A DNA stretch of 8,671 nt from Phycisphaerae bacterium. GTDB lineage: Bacteria; Planctomycetota; Phycisphaerae; UBA1845; Fen-1342. The stretch lies in contig JAFGRR010000374.1 in assembly GCA_016935035.1 (NCBI GenBank), positions 1 to 8,671 of the forward strand. The letters run 5' to 3'. A model generated the notes under the pieces. The model had not been told where the DNA came from, made no database searches, and saw only the letters and a list, made by a program, of their open reading frames with translations. Every line of letters starts with the position of its first letter. The stretch's first letter is position 1. Shown here piece by piece: positions 1 through 6,182 of the stretch. Both the position numbers and the translations under genes were made by a program.

Positions 1-1126
1 GACGCACGATCGCGCGTTCAAGCCAGCCACGCTCCTCGAAGTGCGCGACGCAGGCACGCAGGTAGCCGCCCAGCGCCGCAGCGTAGCGCGGCGAGTCGAT
101 GCCGCCATTGCGTTGCGCGCTCGGGTAGTCCACCGATGCCGGTAGCGGCCAACAGGCTGTCGCGACGCGATCGGGATAGGCACTGCCGTCAATCCATCCG
201 CCGACCAGCGCGTCGTAGTCTCCCCAGCTCACGTCCACTTCGCGGTCGGTCGCGGGTCGATACTTCGGGAAACACGCCCACAAGACCGGGTCGGCACGAT
301 GGGCGTGGAAAAGTTGCATGGTTGCATCCAGCAACCGCGCTGCTTCGTTGTGCGTGGGTTCGCTCGGCAGGACGATGGTGTCCTCGGCGGTGCTCGCCGG
401 CCAGCGCAGGTGCTCGCTGAGCAGATCGCGCGGGTCGATGCGGCAGATCAGCGGCAGGCCGCGCTCGTCCGGAATCGCGACCGGCATGACCTGCAACGCT
501 ATCGTCATTTCGCGCGGCTGTTGCGGGGCGCTCGGTGAAAGCAGTTGTATCCGGCCGGTGTATGTGCCGGGCTCGGTTGTCGGCGGAACGCGCAGGTCCA
601 GCCAGATCAGTTCGTTTCGATCACGTCGCAGCGAGATCGGTCCGCCGCCGTGCGGTGCCTGCCATGGGACCAGAATATCGGGGAAATCCGTGCCGATTGC
701 CGGTCGGGCGGCGTGATCGGGATACCAGGAGCGAAAGTTCTCGACGCGCACGGTGTGAACGCGATAGAGCGTTATCGAATCGGCCGCCGTCAGTGTGCCG
801 CTGGCGCCGCTCAGATCGCTGACGCGCAGGTCAAACGGCCCGGCCGCCGCGTGTTCCGTGCTGAGGACAATCTGGCACGCGACGGTTTCGTTGATGGCGG
901 CTGCGAGTGTAACGCGTTGCTGGGCGGCGGAGAAAACGTCGCTCTCCAATGCGGGCGGCGTGTCCGGCAGGACCATGTTACAGTCGCCGGCCACCCAGAC
1001 TGTCAGATCGGCCGTGCTGGTCGCGGCGCAGCCAGCCAGCAGGCCGCCGAGCGTCGCGGCAATCATGAGCGCGGCTGTCACGCCGCGCCTTTCACGCAAA
1101 GCGCCAATCAGCGCGGCAGACGCCAT
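1..1126 (-). CDS. DUF4091-type glycan-active lipoprotein (N-terminal part, runs off left edge)
   Basis: The minus strand is open from an ATG at 1126 to the left edge, giving about 375 residues without a stop; the C-terminal part lies outside the window. The start has a GAGG ribosome site 7 bases upstream. Residues 1-33 form a lipoprotein signal: RERR, a hydrophobic stretch, then LLAGC with Cys33 as the lipidation site. Ala follows Cys, so outer-membrane placement is plausible. Residues about 40-215 look like the beta-sandwich that precedes DUF4091 catalytic-like domains: VWVAGD (44-49), INETVACQIVL (78-88), FPDILVPW (148-155), NELIWLDLRVP (171-181), PGTYTGRI (186-193). After about residue 225 (LPLICRID) a presumed TIM-barrel domain begins. 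Family members are predicted glycoside-hydrolase-like proteins of little-known substrate. The gene overlaps the end of the upstream oxidoreductase gene by 19 bases, so translation is probably coupled. The family call rests on remembered motif patterns, not a search. Confidence 0.72.
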   Translation of the reverse strand, partial: MASAALIGALRERRGVTAALMIAATLGGLLAGCAATSTADLTVWVAGDCNMVLPDTPPALESDVFSAAQQRVTLAAAINETVACQIVLSTEHAAAGPFDLRVSDLSGASGTLTAADSITLYRVHTVRVENFRSWYPDHAARPAIGTDFPDILVPWQAPHGGGPISLRRDRNELIWLDLRVPPTTEPGTYTGRIQLLSPSAPQQPREMTIALQVMPVAIPDERGLPLICRIDPRDLLSEHLRWPASTAEDTIVLPSEPTHNEAARLLDATMQLFHAHRADPVLWACFPKYRPATDREVDVSWGDYDALVGGWIDGSAYPDRVATACWPLPASVDYPSAQRNGGIDSPRYAAALGGYLRACVAHFEERGWLERAIVR

Positions 1127-2142
1127 CCTTGTACCTCGTAGAACCTGCGTGGACTCTCGGGCTGCCAGGTGCGGGCGGACAGATACATGGCCTCCAGCAG
1201 CGCGTTCACCGCGAGATGACGCTCTAGCGTCTTTTCCTGGTCTTCCGGTGGCGCCGTGGCCGCGACTTCGTCGGCGAAGTGGTCCAGCTCGGATGCGATG
1301 AACTCTGCCGGCAGGTGGGTCTCATTCTGCGTCGAACCGTCATAGTCGTGCGTGCTGACCGTCGTGCTCGTGAGGTTCACGGCACTGTCCGGCCCGTGGT
1401 GCCGGGTGTATTGCTCGGCGGGTTGCAGATCCCACGTGGCGCGGACGAGTACGATGCCGCCGCTCTCGTAACGCAGAATCGCGGTGCCGACATCTTCGGT
1501 TTCGCGTGGAGCTTCGCCGGGATGCCTGCGGAATTTGCCGATGGCGGCGGATACGTTGTCCGGCAGTCCGCGTACGGCTACGAGTGCTTCGAGCGCCGAG
1601 TACGCGTCGAGCGCCAACACGCCACCGCCGGCGTCCACCAGGCCGGCGCGCCAGGATTGCACCGACGGTCCGGCTCCCGCAATCATCACTTCGGTGAAGC
1701 GCGGCTTGAAATCCTCGACCGCGTGCAACGCCTGGCGGACGGGTTCGCGCACGTGTTCCCACCACGATGCCACGCGGTACACGCGCGGTCCGGCCGAAAT
1801 CTGTCGGATGAGCTGAACACCTTCCGCGAAGTCACGCGCCAGGGGCGGCGTGCGCCACACCGGCAATTCGTGCGCCGCGAACATGCCATCCAACTCGACC
1901 GCCGTGCGCGGCGACGTGGCCAGCACCAGGGCGTCAGGTCGGCTGTCGGTGATCATCACACGTCGGTCGTCGTACCAGGTGATCTCGCTTCCGAGGTTCA
2001 GTTGTGCGCCGGTGGTCGCCACCAGGTTCCAGCGTGGCGAAGCCAGCAGCGCCGCCGCCACTGCCGGTCCGCTTTCCTCGTCCGCCATCAGCCCGACACG
2101 CAAGGGCTCCTGGCCGATGTGGGCATTGTCCGCTTCTGACAT
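1108..2142 (-). CDS. Gfo/Idh/MocA-like oxidoreductase-fold protein with degenerate catalytic motifs
   Basis: A 344-residue protein if translation starts at the ATG at 2142; the length suits the Gfo/Idh/MocA family (usually 330-400). Members carry an N-terminal Rossmann domain and a C-terminal alpha/beta domain and oxidise or reduce sugars and their derivatives with NAD(P). Here the first strand is LRVGLMADEESG (residues 14-25), lacking the usual G-x-G-x-x-G. The position of the conserved Glu-Lys-Pro reads WRTPPLA (96-102). The GGG-x-L-x-D-x-G-x-H-x-x-D motif is reduced to GGGVLALDAYSALE (172-185), losing the Asp and His usually implicated in catalysis. The C-terminal half (TAILRYESGGIVLVRATWD) is typical of the family. 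An in-frame ATG at 2277 would add 45 residues, but they are polar, Pro/Gly/Asp-rich and have no ribosome site, so 2142 is preferred; its own site (GGAG, 13 bases away) is weak. It overlaps the lipoprotein gene downstream and is probably co-transcribed with it. Confidence 0.78.
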   Translation of the reverse strand: MSEADNAHIGQEPLRVGLMADEESGPAVAAALLASPRWNLVATTGAQLNLGSEITWYDDRRVMITDSRPDALVLATSPRTAVELDGMFAAHELPVWRTPPLARDFAEGVQLIRQISAGPRVYRVASWWEHVREPVRQALHAVEDFKPRFTEVMIAGAGPSVQSWRAGLVDAGGGVLALDAYSALEALVAVRGLPDNVSAAIGKFRRHPGEAPRETEDVGTAILRYESGGIVLVRATWDLQPAEQYTRHHGPDSAVNLTSTTVSTHDYDGSTQNETHLPAEFIASELDHFADEVAATAPPEDQEKTLERHLAVNALLEAMYLSARTWQPESPRRFYEVQGWRLPR

Positions 2143-2153
2143 GCTCGTATAAT
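2126..2153 (+). promoter_or_regulatory. Candidate sigma70-type promoter for purC
   Basis: The plus strand shows TTGTCC (2126-2131), a 16-base spacer and a perfect TATAAT (2148-2153). Transcription would begin near 2160 and leave a leader of about 155 bases before purC. The -35 box lies inside the start of the divergent oxidoreductase gene, so the two genes may interfere with each other. The -10 match is exact, the -35 match is 4 of 6; function is inferred. Confidence 0.5.
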
Positions 2154-2316
2154 CGCTCCCCACGGCCGGGCCCGGCACGTGGCCATCGTCGCGATGGTTC
2201 GCGGGCTTCGGATCCGTGTCCTGGGCCAGATTCACCGCCGTGACATTGTGTACGTGCGCGGCGAGTTCCGCCACCATTGATTAACCAGTAACCGGGGCGA
2301 GGTGCGAGGATCTGCC
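2143..2316. other. Divergent intergenic region / purC leader
   Basis: This 174-base stretch separates the divergent oxidoreductase and purC genes. It contains the -10 box described for purC and a perfect 12-base palindrome GCCGGGCCCGGC (2165-2176) just after the predicted transcription start. I see no recognisable purine riboswitch core. The minus strand is open here as a possible 45-codon extension of the oxidoreductase, which I consider non-coding. A minus-strand promoter could not be identified with confidence. Confidence 0.45.
2306..2310 (+). promoter_or_regulatory. Ribosome-binding site that decides the purC start
   Basis: GAGGA lies 6 bases before the GTG at 2317. The alternative in-frame GTG at 2302 lies upstream of this site and has only a weak purine stretch (GGGGCGAG) directly before it. 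This favours 2317 as the start. Confidence 0.6.
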
Positions 2317-3204
2317 GTGAGCCGACAGCCCGCGACGGTGCGAACAACCGACCTACCGAACCGACTGCACCGTGGAAAAGTCCGTGACATGTACGATCTC
2401 GGCGACCATCTGATGATCGTCGCGACCGACCGCGTTTCCGCCTTCGACGTGGTCATGAACGAGCCGATTCCAGGGAAGGGCGCGATCCTGACCGCGATGA
2501 CGCGTTTCTGGCTCGACACGCTGGCCGCCTGCAAGCCGCATCATCTGGAGTACATCGTTGGCGACGGACAGGTGCCCGTAGGCTATGAGCAGCATCTCGA
2601 CGTTCTGCGCGGCCGGGCGATGGTCTGTCGGCGGGCGGAGGTGCTGCCGGTGGAGTGTGTTGTCCGTGGCTATCTGATCGGCGGCGGTTGGAGGGAATAT
2701 CAGGAGAGCGGCCGGGTGAGCGGCATCGAACTGCCGCCCGGGCTGCGGTTGGCCCAACAGCTCGACGAGCCGCTATTCACGCCCAGCACCAAGGCGGCCT
2801 CCGGCCACGATGAGCCGATCTCGATGGAGCAGGCCTGCGATCTTGCGGGTAGTGACCTGATGCGTCAGGCTCGTGATCGCTCGCTGGCGGTCTATGCTGA
2901 GGCCGCCGACTACGCGCGCCGGCACGGCATCATCATCGCGGATACCAAGTTCGAGTTTGGCGTGTGCGCTGGGGAGTTGTTGCTGGTGGACGAAGTGCTG
3001 ACGCCCGATTCGTCGCGCTTTTGGCCGGCGGACAGCTATCGCGTCGGCGAGAATCCGCCCAGCTTCGACAAGCAGTTCATCCGTGACTACCTCGATTCGC
3101 TGGATTGGAACAAACAGCCTCCGCCACCGGCGTTGCCGGCGGAGGTGATTGAGCATACGCGCAGGATGTATGCGGAGGTTTATCGACGTTTGGCGAGTGC
3201 CTGA
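2317..3204 (+). CDS. purC: Phosphoribosylaminoimidazole-succinocarboxamide synthase (SAICAR synthetase)
   Basis: This cytoplasmic enzyme performs an ATP-dependent step of de novo purine synthesis, joining aspartate to CAIR to give SAICAR. From the GTG at 2317 it has 295 residues and looks complete; the length fits the longer bacterial/yeast Ade1-like form rather than the roughly 240-residue form. Visible motifs in order: the N-terminal nucleotide-binding HRGKVRDMY (18-26), DRVSAFDVVM (38-47), IPGKGAILTAM (51-61), the signature-like VECVVRGYLIGGGWREY (112-128), FTPSTKA (154-160), and the second signature IADTKFEFG (207-215), followed by LVDEVLTPDSSRFWP. All segments expected of an active enzyme are present. 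It stands alone on the plus strand, divergent from the oxidoreductase gene and convergent with the isomerase-like gene, without other pur genes in view. A GTG at 2302 is a less likely start. Confidence 0.96.
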   Translation: MSRQPATVRTTDLPNRLHRGKVRDMYDLGDHLMIVATDRVSAFDVVMNEPIPGKGAILTAMTRFWLDTLAACKPHHLEYIVGDGQVPVGYEQHLDVLRGRAMVCRRAEVLPVECVVRGYLIGGGWREYQESGRVSGIELPPGLRLAQQLDEPLFTPSTKAASGHDEPISMEQACDLAGSDLMRQARDRSLAVYAEAADYARRHGIIIADTKFEFGVCAGELLLVDEVLTPDSSRFWPADSYRVGENPPSFDKQFIRDYLDSLDWNKQPPPPALPAEVIEHTRRMYAEVYRRLASA

Positions 3205-3227
3205 CGCCACACAGGTATCGAGTGGCG
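3205..3227. terminator. Small hairpin between convergent genes
   Basis: CGCCAC (3205-3210) pairs with GTGGCG (3222-3227) around an 11-base loop, directly after the purC stop and 5 bases before the isomerase-like stop. With only 28 bases between the two stops it could serve as a bidirectional terminator. There is no clear T-run on either side, so this is tentative. Confidence 0.35.
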
Positions 3228-3232
3228 GCTGG

Positions 3233-4024
3233 TTAGCGCTGCCAGCGTGACTTGGCGCGCTGCGCCATCCAGAGGTGCACGTCCCAGAGGTTGGCAACCG
3301 GCTGCTGGGTGTGCGGCTGGGTCGGCATGTAGGGCGGAGGGCCAAACTCGGGATTGAAGGTTAGCCAGTCGGCGAAGGCCTTCCGGCGCGTCTCGAAGAC
3401 CAGGTCCCACCATTGCTCGTGGCTTTGCAGGGCGGGGCGATACTCGGGGGCGCGCGGGTCGGGTACTTGTGATCCCTGTTCCCAGCCGACGCGTCCGTGA
3501 ATGTGGATCGTCCGCGTGCAGGCTGTCTCAAGCCAGCTCGTGTACTCTTCAAGCAGCGACTCGCACGCGCAGCACCAGTGGCTGAAGTCGGCGCAGAGCA
3601 TGAGGTCACGCAGTCTTTCGAGATAACGTGCGGTGTTCCATGGCGTGTTCAGGAGGCCGGCGCGATGCGTCTGGTGCGCCACTGGGACACCGAGATCGCG
3701 TTCCACGGCCAGCGCCGCCTTGAAGTACGCGCCGCCCTCGTCCAGCGTCATTTGCGGATGCCCGTCACATGCGACGATCAGCAGGGGGCCATAGGCGCAC
3801 GCGTGGCTGGCTGCCCGTTCGAACGCGCGCGGCGTGTCGGCGCGGATCTTGACGACGTAGTCGAGCTTTAGTTCGCCGCACAGGGCCTTCCATCGCTCGG
3901 GCTCCATCTGAGGTGGAAACCACTCGATGCCGGCAAAGCCCGCGGCCTTGATGCGCGCCAGATCTTCGCGCGTGGTCGCTCCCTCGGTCAGTCCCCAGAG
4001 TGTTTTGATGAGCTTCAGTTGCAT
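3233..4024 (-). CDS. Sugar-phosphate isomerase/epimerase-type TIM barrel protein
   Basis: A 263-residue cytoplasmic protein of the xylose-isomerase-like / AP-endonuclease-2 TIM barrel superfamily, whose members isomerise or epimerise sugars at a divalent metal centre. The ATG at 4024 has a GGAG site 7 bases upstream. Visible elements: GFAGIEWFPPQ (29-39), VAHQTHRAG (115-123), ADFSHW (145-150, Asp146 and His149), HIHGRVG (174-180) and NPEFGPPPY (224-232, Glu226). In relatives the motif I read as HQTHR is normally HETHR, with Glu as a metal ligand; here it is Gln118 (CAG at 3671-3673). The other presumed ligands, Asp146, His174 or His176, and Glu226, are kept. There are several Cys in CCACESLL (151-158). 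The substrate cannot be told from sequence. The gene lies downstream of the PEP-CTERM gene on the same strand but is separated from it by a strong terminator, so it is likely its own unit. Confidence 0.8.
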   Translation of the reverse strand: MQLKLIKTLWGLTEGATTREDLARIKAAGFAGIEWFPPQMEPERWKALCGELKLDYVVKIRADTPRAFERAASHACAYGPLLIVACDGHPQMTLDEGGAYFKAALAVERDLGVPVAHQTHRAGLLNTPWNTARYLERLRDLMLCADFSHWCCACESLLEEYTSWLETACTRTIHIHGRVGWEQGSQVPDPRAPEYRPALQSHEQWWDLVFETRRKAFADWLTFNPEFGPPPYMPTQPHTQQPVANLWDVHLWMAQRAKSRWQR

Positions 4025-4158
4025 GTGTGTGCTCCAGTAAACCGCGGCGCGGCATCGTTGGCACGCGAGGAACGTCGGCGCGTAGCTTAACGGCAGTTCG
4101 CCTTCTGGTGGAGCGGCGTGGTGGAATGTCGGCGGTGGTTTTCACTGCGGCGCAAAGA

Positions 4159-4194
4159 GAAACGGGAAACCGTACGCCGGCGGTCTCCCGTTTC
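4159..4194 (-). terminator. Intrinsic terminator of the PEP-CTERM gene
   Basis: A 14-base stem, 4159-4172 against 4181-4194, closes an 8-base loop. On the plus strand one pair is an A-C mismatch, but in minus-strand RNA the same pair is G-U, so the stem is fully paired only in that direction. It is followed on the minus strand by a T-rich stretch (TTTCTCTTT). It sits 55-90 bases after the PEP-CTERM stop. A weaker repeat, ACACACG/CGTGTGT (4204-4210/4228-4234), lies between the stop and this hairpin. Confidence 0.85.
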
Positions 4195-4248
4195 AGTTTG
4201 GCCACACACGATCAGACGAGGCTGAGGCGTGTGTTGATATCGCAGTGC

Positions 4249-5280
4249 TTAGCGGCGGCGACGCAGTGCGAAGCCGACGAGGCCGAGCAGGAACAGAGAA
4301 GCCGGCTCGGGAGTCAGCAGCACGGCATCGATGTTGCCCTGGGCGCCATCGTAACCGTAGTAACGGAAACCGATCTGGAAGTCTTCGCCCAGAGCGAGCA
4401 TGCCGTCGAGGTCATACGAGAAGCCGGCCCACTCATAGCTTGCGGCCCAGTTGTCGTCGAGCGTGCCGATGAGGGTGTCATCGCCATCGCCAACGACGCC
4501 GCCCCGGATGATCCAGGCTTCGACGTCGTAGTTGTCAAACGTGCCGCCCTGCGAAGTGGGCGTGCCCCAGTAAATGCTGCCCATGGTCTGACCGCTGAGG
4601 TTCATGCCGGCGGTCGCCGTCGCCATCGGGCTGAGCATCCACTCGTCCTGAGTGCCGGAGTAGGTGGAGTCATAGAAGCAGACAGCCGACTGCACGCCGT
4701 CATAGGCGGTCGTGCCGGTCTGCCAGGTCTCGGCGTTGTTTGCGATGCTAGTCCAGCCTGCCGGCGGGACGCCCGTCTCAAAGTCCTCGACTTCGCCCGG
4801 CCACTGGTTGGGGGTCGGTACGACATAGTCGGCGATGTCAAAAGACAGGTTGCTCCAGATGGCGTCGGTCCCGCTGTCGTCGTAGCTCTCGAAGGCTTCG
4901 AAGGTCCACGTGCCGACCGAAGTGCCGGTGAACACGTTGTTCAGGCCGCCGATGGTCAGCGGGCCGATGGCGGTTGTACCGGTCCAGGAGCTGCTTGCGC
5001 CAAACCCGCTGATGGTGCCGGTCTGGCCGGCGGGGTTCGTGACGGCGAATGACAGCTCGCTGAGCCATGAGCCGACGTCGCCACTCAGCGCGTCACCCGA
5101 GAACACGAGTGTGCCCGGCACGAAGTCGGCGCCGGCATAGTTGTACGAGAACACGCCGTTGCCGGCGTCACCCTGGTATCCGACTGAGTTGATCGGCCCC
5201 GTCTCAAACACACTAAAGCCCGCGGTGGCCTGCGCTGTCAGCAGCAAGCCGACCATGCTGATAGAGATCAGTTTACGCAC
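4249..5280 (-). CDS. PEP-CTERM protein with two beta-sandwich domains
   Basis: A 343-residue secreted protein starting at a GTG (5280) with a strong AAGAGGAGA ribosome site 8 bases upstream. Residues 1-20 form a Sec signal peptide (MRK, hydrophobic core, cleavage near ATA|GF). Residues about 21-152 resemble a P/proprotein-convertase-like jelly roll, judged from GTWTFEAFESYDDSG (123-137) followed by WSNLSFDI (142-149). Residues about 164-323 resemble a choice-of-anchor J / cleaved-adhesin domain: EDFETGVPPAGW (165-176), DEWMLSPM (212-219), IGFRYYGYDG (303-312), NIDAVLL (316-322). The C-terminus is a sorting signal: TPEPASL (323-329), a hydrophobic span, then RRRR. In known systems exosortase recognises this signal and processes the protein for surface or matrix export; no exosortase gene lies here. 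Two Cys are absent apart from Cys201. The protein is strongly acidic and rich in Gly, Ser, Thr and Asp, as expected for an extracellular protein. Ligand unknown. Confidence 0.9.
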   Translation of the reverse strand: MRKLISISMVGLLLTAQATAGFSVFETGPINSVGYQGDAGNGVFSYNYAGADFVPGTLVFSGDALSGDVGSWLSELSFAVTNPAGQTGTISGFGASSSWTGTTAIGPLTIGGLNNVFTGTSVGTWTFEAFESYDDSGTDAIWSNLSFDIADYVVPTPNQWPGEVEDFETGVPPAGWTSIANNAETWQTGTTAYDGVQSAVCFYDSTYSGTQDEWMLSPMATATAGMNLSGQTMGSIYWGTPTSQGGTFDNYDVEAWIIRGGVVGDGDDTLIGTLDDNWAASYEWAGFSYDLDGMLALGEDFQIGFRYYGYDGAQGNIDAVLLTPEPASLFLLGLVGFALRRRR

Positions 5281-5287
5281 AGTAATG

Positions 5288-5326
5288 TCTCCTCTTCTTT
5301 TCCCCTCGCAGCGGATGTGCTCCGCT
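5288..5326 (-). promoter_or_regulatory. Leader with strong ribosome site and hairpin before the PEP-CTERM gene
   Basis: On the minus strand AAGAGGAGA (5288-5296) lies 8 bases before the GTG start, which supports a non-ATG start. About 14 bases upstream of it, 5310-5315 and 5321-5326 form a 6-bp hairpin (AGCGGA/TCCGCT) with a 5-base loop. The hairpin could stabilise the mRNA 5' end or tune ribosome access; that role is inferred. Confidence 0.5.
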
Positions 5327-5406
5327 CGCGAGTCGGTCCGGCGGAAGGCCCTGTTGGCGTTTACACGGCCATGCCATCACCGCATTACAAAAAGAGCGAC
5401 GCGCCA

Positions 5407-5425
5407 CATGGCCACGCCGGCCATG
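5407..5425. repeat. Perfect 7-bp inverted repeat
   Basis: CATGGCC (5407-5413) and GGCCATG (5419-5425) flank a 5-base spacer. It lies about 130 bases upstream of the PEP-CTERM start. It could be an operator-type site or an RNA hairpin; nothing in the sequence decides between these. Confidence 0.5.
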
Positions 5426-5666
5426 CCCGTCGCCACGCCACTCAAGTAACCCGACTGTCGAGCGCCACGGTCACATTGGCTGTGGACGGGGCGCACGAGA
5501 CTTCACCGATTGTAGCCACATGGGCGTGCACAATTCGAGTAAGAACCGGTCGAAATACGTACAGGCGTGCTGCCGCCGATAAAACGGCGCATCCACGTCA
5601 CTGCGTCACTACGCGTTTTCGGGAATTTACGTCGCCATCGTGAACCACACGTTGCCAGTGGCCTCA

Positions 5667-5698
5667 CGCGTGTCCGGCACGTGCGTCATGCACACGCG
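5667..5698. repeat. 7-bp inverted repeat enclosing a palindrome
   Basis: CGCGTGT (5667-5673) pairs with ACACGCG (5692-5698) across 18 bases, and the loop contains the palindrome GCACGTGC (5677-5684). It lies in the gene-free stretch 3' of the STAS gene. No flanking T-run is present, so it is not an obvious terminator. Function unknown. Confidence 0.4.
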
Positions 5699-5738
5699 AT
5701 GATGTGACCGTCCGCCAGCGGTAGGGTGTGATAACGGA

Positions 5739-5760
5739 ACGGCACTCGGCAGATTGCCGT
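5739..5760 (-). terminator. Possible weak terminator after the STAS gene
   Basis: ACGGCA (5739-5744) and TGCCGT (5755-5760) form a 6-bp stem with a 10-base loop about 53 bases past the STAS stop. Minus-strand bases after it (TCCGTTATC) are only mildly T-rich, so the call is tentative. Confidence 0.3.
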
Positions 5761-5812
5761 CAATTCATGCGTGTTGCCTGGCGGGAAATGTAAGCGGTGT
5801 GACTGCTTTTTT

Positions 5813-6157
5813 TCAGGATTCGCGCTTCAGTGCGCTCGCCGCCGCCTGAACGTCGCCGTGAACCTCAAAGAAACGGTCGAGCTGCGTTGTGCTGAACAGG
5901 CCCTCGATCATCGGCGTCAGGTTGGCGTATACGACGCGTTGCTCCTGGACGTTGGCCTGTGCGCTGAGACGCACGAGCGTGTTCAGCCCGGTCGAATTGA
6001 TGAAGCTGATTTTGCCCAGATCAATGATGATGCTGTCGCCCGGGTCTTCGAGCTGCTCGTTTACAATCTCAATCAGCTTCGCGTCGTCCGGCCCGCCAAG
6101 CTCGCCGCCCACGTACAGCACCTTAACGCCCGCGTGTTCGCTCATATCCAGAAACAT
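5813..6157 (-). CDS. STAS-domain anti-sigma factor antagonist
   Basis: A 114-residue single-domain protein of the SpoIIAA/RsbV type. Such proteins bind a serine-kinase anti-sigma factor, or a related switch kinase, and release its partner; phosphorylation of a conserved Ser turns them off and a PP2C-type phosphatase turns them on. The fold elements are visible: KVLYVGGELGGPDDAKL (12-28), IIIDLGKISFINSTGLNTLV (43-62) with the likely phospho-acceptor Ser55 in NSTGL, then VVYANLTP and the C-terminal helix. Asn precedes Ser where RsbV-like proteins have Asp, a common variation. The ATG at 6157 has GAGG 5 bases upstream; a longer frame to 6256 lacks such a site and adds unstructured sequence. An A-run follows directly after the TGA stop. 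It lies 150 bases downstream of a small unknown gene on the same strand. No kinase, phosphatase or sigma factor is in view, so the partner is unknown. Confidence 0.9.
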   Translation of the reverse strand: MFLDMSEHAGVKVLYVGGELGGPDDAKLIEIVNEQLEDPGDSIIIDLGKISFINSTGLNTLVRLSAQANVQEQRVVYANLTPMIEGLFSTTQLDRFFEVHGDVQAAASALKRES

Positions 6158-6176
6158 GGCATCCTCACTTGCCCGG

Positions 6177-6182
6177 ATTGTA
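6177..6182 (-). promoter_or_regulatory. Candidate -10 box for the STAS gene
   Basis: On the minus strand TACAAT (5 of 6 to the consensus) lies 19 bases before the STAS start and would give a leader of roughly a dozen bases. No good -35 box lies 16-18 bases upstream (nearest is TGGCAC at 18). The gene may instead be read from the upstream promoter near 6741-6769. Confidence 0.3.

Larger units (their letters stand above)
5281..5812. other. Long intergenic region without a convincing gene
   Basis: These 532 bases lie between the STAS gene end and the PEP-CTERM start. Open frames on either strand look like arbitrary translations, rich in Arg, Thr, His and Pro with no recognisable domain or ribosome site. 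The DNA looks less uniformly GC-rich than the flanking genes. It holds several short inverted repeats: 5310-5326, 5407-5425, 5574-5589 (CGCCG/CGGCG, 6-base loop), 5667-5698 and 5739-5760. A TACAAT (minus strand, 5509-5514) and a TTGTAA/TGTAAA pair with a long 19-base spacer near 5365-5395 are weak promoter candidates for the PEP-CTERM gene. A small RNA or a long regulated leader is possible but unsupported. Confidence 0.6.

Noticed and set aside
545..1141. A 198-codon plus-strand open frame near the left edge
   Set aside because: Antisense to the lipoprotein gene, which has a ribosome site, a lipobox and recognisable beta-sandwich motifs.
1279..2139. A 286-codon plus-strand open frame opposite the oxidoreductase gene
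   Set aside because: Arg/Val/Ala/His-rich antisense translation without motifs; the opposite strand encodes a recognisable fold.
2143..2277. N-terminal extension of the oxidoreductase to an ATG at 2277
   Set aside because: The extra 45 residues resemble no family sequence, have no ribosome site, and would place the purC promoter region inside coding DNA.
2160..2316. Purine riboswitch in the purC leader
   Set aside because: No conserved purine-aptamer core or matching paired elements could be found by eye.
4027..5052. A 341-codon plus-strand open frame opposite the PEP-CTERM gene
   Set aside because: It covers the end of the minus-strand gene and its terminator, has no recognisable domain, and its composition is what antisense reading of a GC-rich gene gives. 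The minus-strand frame has a signal peptide, domains and sorting tail.
5365..5420. Sigma54-type (-24/-12) promoter for the PEP-CTERM gene
   Set aside because: Only one GG-N10-GC spacing was found on the minus strand, and the surrounding bases do not match the consensus.
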